7,753 nt of DNA from Candidatus Omnitrophota bacterium (lineage in GTDB: Bacteria; Hinthialibacterota; Hinthialibacteria; JAKQFZ01), in assembly GCA_029558215.1 (NCBI GenBank), contig JAKQFZ010001010.1, positions 1 through 7,753 on the forward strand, in the 5' to 3' direction. Shown here piece by piece: positions 7,137-7,753 of the stretch. Position 1 is the stretch's first letter; the number at the start of each line of letters is the position of its first letter. Below the pieces are notes generated by a model. It was not told the origin of the DNA and searched no databases. It saw only the letters and a program-made list of their open reading frames with translations. The position numbers and the translations under genes were made by a program.

Positions 7137-7753
7137 ATGACAGAACCCAAACCAACTGATTATCCGATGGCAAAAGCAGTCCTTGCGGCGTATGCCCGAG
7201 GTGACGAAGATGAGGCGATGGAGCCACTGGCACTCCTGGGAGCAGACGGTTTGCCAACAGGGCGTATTCTCCCTGGAGAACCGGTCATCTTTTACGACAT
7301 CCGTGGCGAGCGGGAGATCGAACTCACGCAGAGTTTCACGGATCCAGCCTTCTCGCATTTTGTGACCAGCGGTGGAACATCCGAGTTTGTGACGATGATC
7401 CAATACGACCCGTCTCTGGATGTTCGAGTGGCCTTTCCACCTGAAGAGCATCTCGCACAAACTCTCTCAGCAACAGTATCGCAGGCTGGTCTACGTCAAC
7501 TAAAAGTGGCCGAGTCAGAAAAGGCCGTTCACCTCTCTTACTTCTTCAATGGAAAAAGCCAGGAAGCGGAACCTGGAGAAGAGCGGATCACCATCCCGTC
7601 TCCCAAAGGCGTCACCAATTATGCGGAAGTTCCTGAGTTGAGTGCGAAGGGCGTTTGTGATGCCCTCATCTCGGGATGTCTCGGCAAGAAACACCAACTC
7701 ATCGTGGGCAACTTTGCGAACGTTGATGTCCTTGGACACATCGAAAATGAATC
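7137..7753 (+). CDS. Cofactor-independent phosphoglycerate mutase-like protein lacking the N-terminal catalytic half; 3' partial
   Basis: The 205 visible codons run off the right edge. The sequence follows the iPGM (alkaline phosphatase superfamily) family closely. IFYDIRGERE carries Arg56 and Arg59, equivalent to substrate-binding Arg261/Arg264 of the Geobacillus enzyme. AESEK with Lys129 is equivalent to Lys336, followed by HLSYFFNG, then ERITIPSPK and PELSAK. NFANVDVLGH has Asp197 and His201, equivalent to metal ligands Asp403/His407. The offset to that enzyme is a constant 205-207 residues, so the N-terminal 205 or so are absent, including the metal ligand Asp12, the phosphorylated Ser62 and the binding residues around 123-191. 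An in-frame TGA at 7104-7106 with no start codon in between but ATG 7137 rules out a longer upstream extension. A full iPGM converts 3- to 2-phosphoglycerate. This product alone should not form the phosphoserine, so it may be half of a split enzyme, a divergent relative with another role, or a remnant. The remaining ligands (near Asp444, His445, His462) lie past the edge. Confidence 0.85.
   Translation, partial: MTEPKPTDYPMAKAVLAAYARGDEDEAMEPLALLGADGLPTGRILPGEPVIFYDIRGEREIELTQSFTDPAFSHFVTSGGTSEFVTMIQYDPSLDVRVAFPPEEHLAQTLSATVSQAGLRQLKVAESEKAVHLSYFFNGKSQEAEPGEERITIPSPKGVTNYAEVPELSAKGVCDALISGCLGKKHQLIVGNFANVDVLGHIENE

Overview
This window is a stretch of bacterial DNA carrying the distal part of one tightly packed, plus-strand operon for a membrane-bound, complex-I-related oxidoreductase of the Hyf / group 4 [NiFe]-hydrogenase superfamily. 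A separate gene at the right edge encodes part of a phosphoglycerate mutase. The organism cannot be fixed from the sequence. It uses standard bacterial codons, base composition is moderate, Shine-Dalgarno sites are present in the operon, and the last gene is apparently leaderless. These traits fit an anaerobic or facultative bacterium, but I see no lineage marker.

Layout. Positions 1-1707: HyfB-like antiporter subunit (5' end outside the window). 1717-2640: HyfC, NuoH-like. 2637-3266: HyfE, NuoK-like at its C-terminal part. 3274-4755: HyfF, a second antiporter-like subunit. 4752-6266: HyfG, a fused NuoC + NuoD-like large subunit. 6279-7046: a ferredoxin domain fused to a NuoB-like small subunit (HyfH + HyfI in one chain). 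Spacings are 9 nt, a 4-nt overlap, 7 nt, a 4-nt overlap and 12 nt, so this is one transcription and translation unit. No HyfD-like third antiporter subunit lies between hyfC and hyfE.

The main point is that this is probably not a hydrogenase. The large subunit has the expected flanking sequence, but both CxxC pairs that hold the Ni-Fe site are gone: L1 reads SGDT and L2 reads SFHN. The small subunit keeps all four cysteines of the proximal [4Fe-4S] cluster and eight more for two ferredoxin-type clusters. The six-subunit layout (four membrane proteins, large, small) with lost Ni ligands matches what has been called Ehr (energy-converting hydrogenase-related) complexes, whose physiological substrate is not settled as far as I know. 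The complex should still pass electrons along Fe-S clusters and couple this to H+ or Na+ movement, but the electron acceptor or donor at the old Ni site is unknown.

After a 90-nt gap with a promoter-like sequence, an open frame from 7137 runs off the window. It is clearly related to cofactor-independent phosphoglycerate mutase, but it begins at what is about residue 205 of the usual enzyme, so it lacks the half carrying the catalytic serine.
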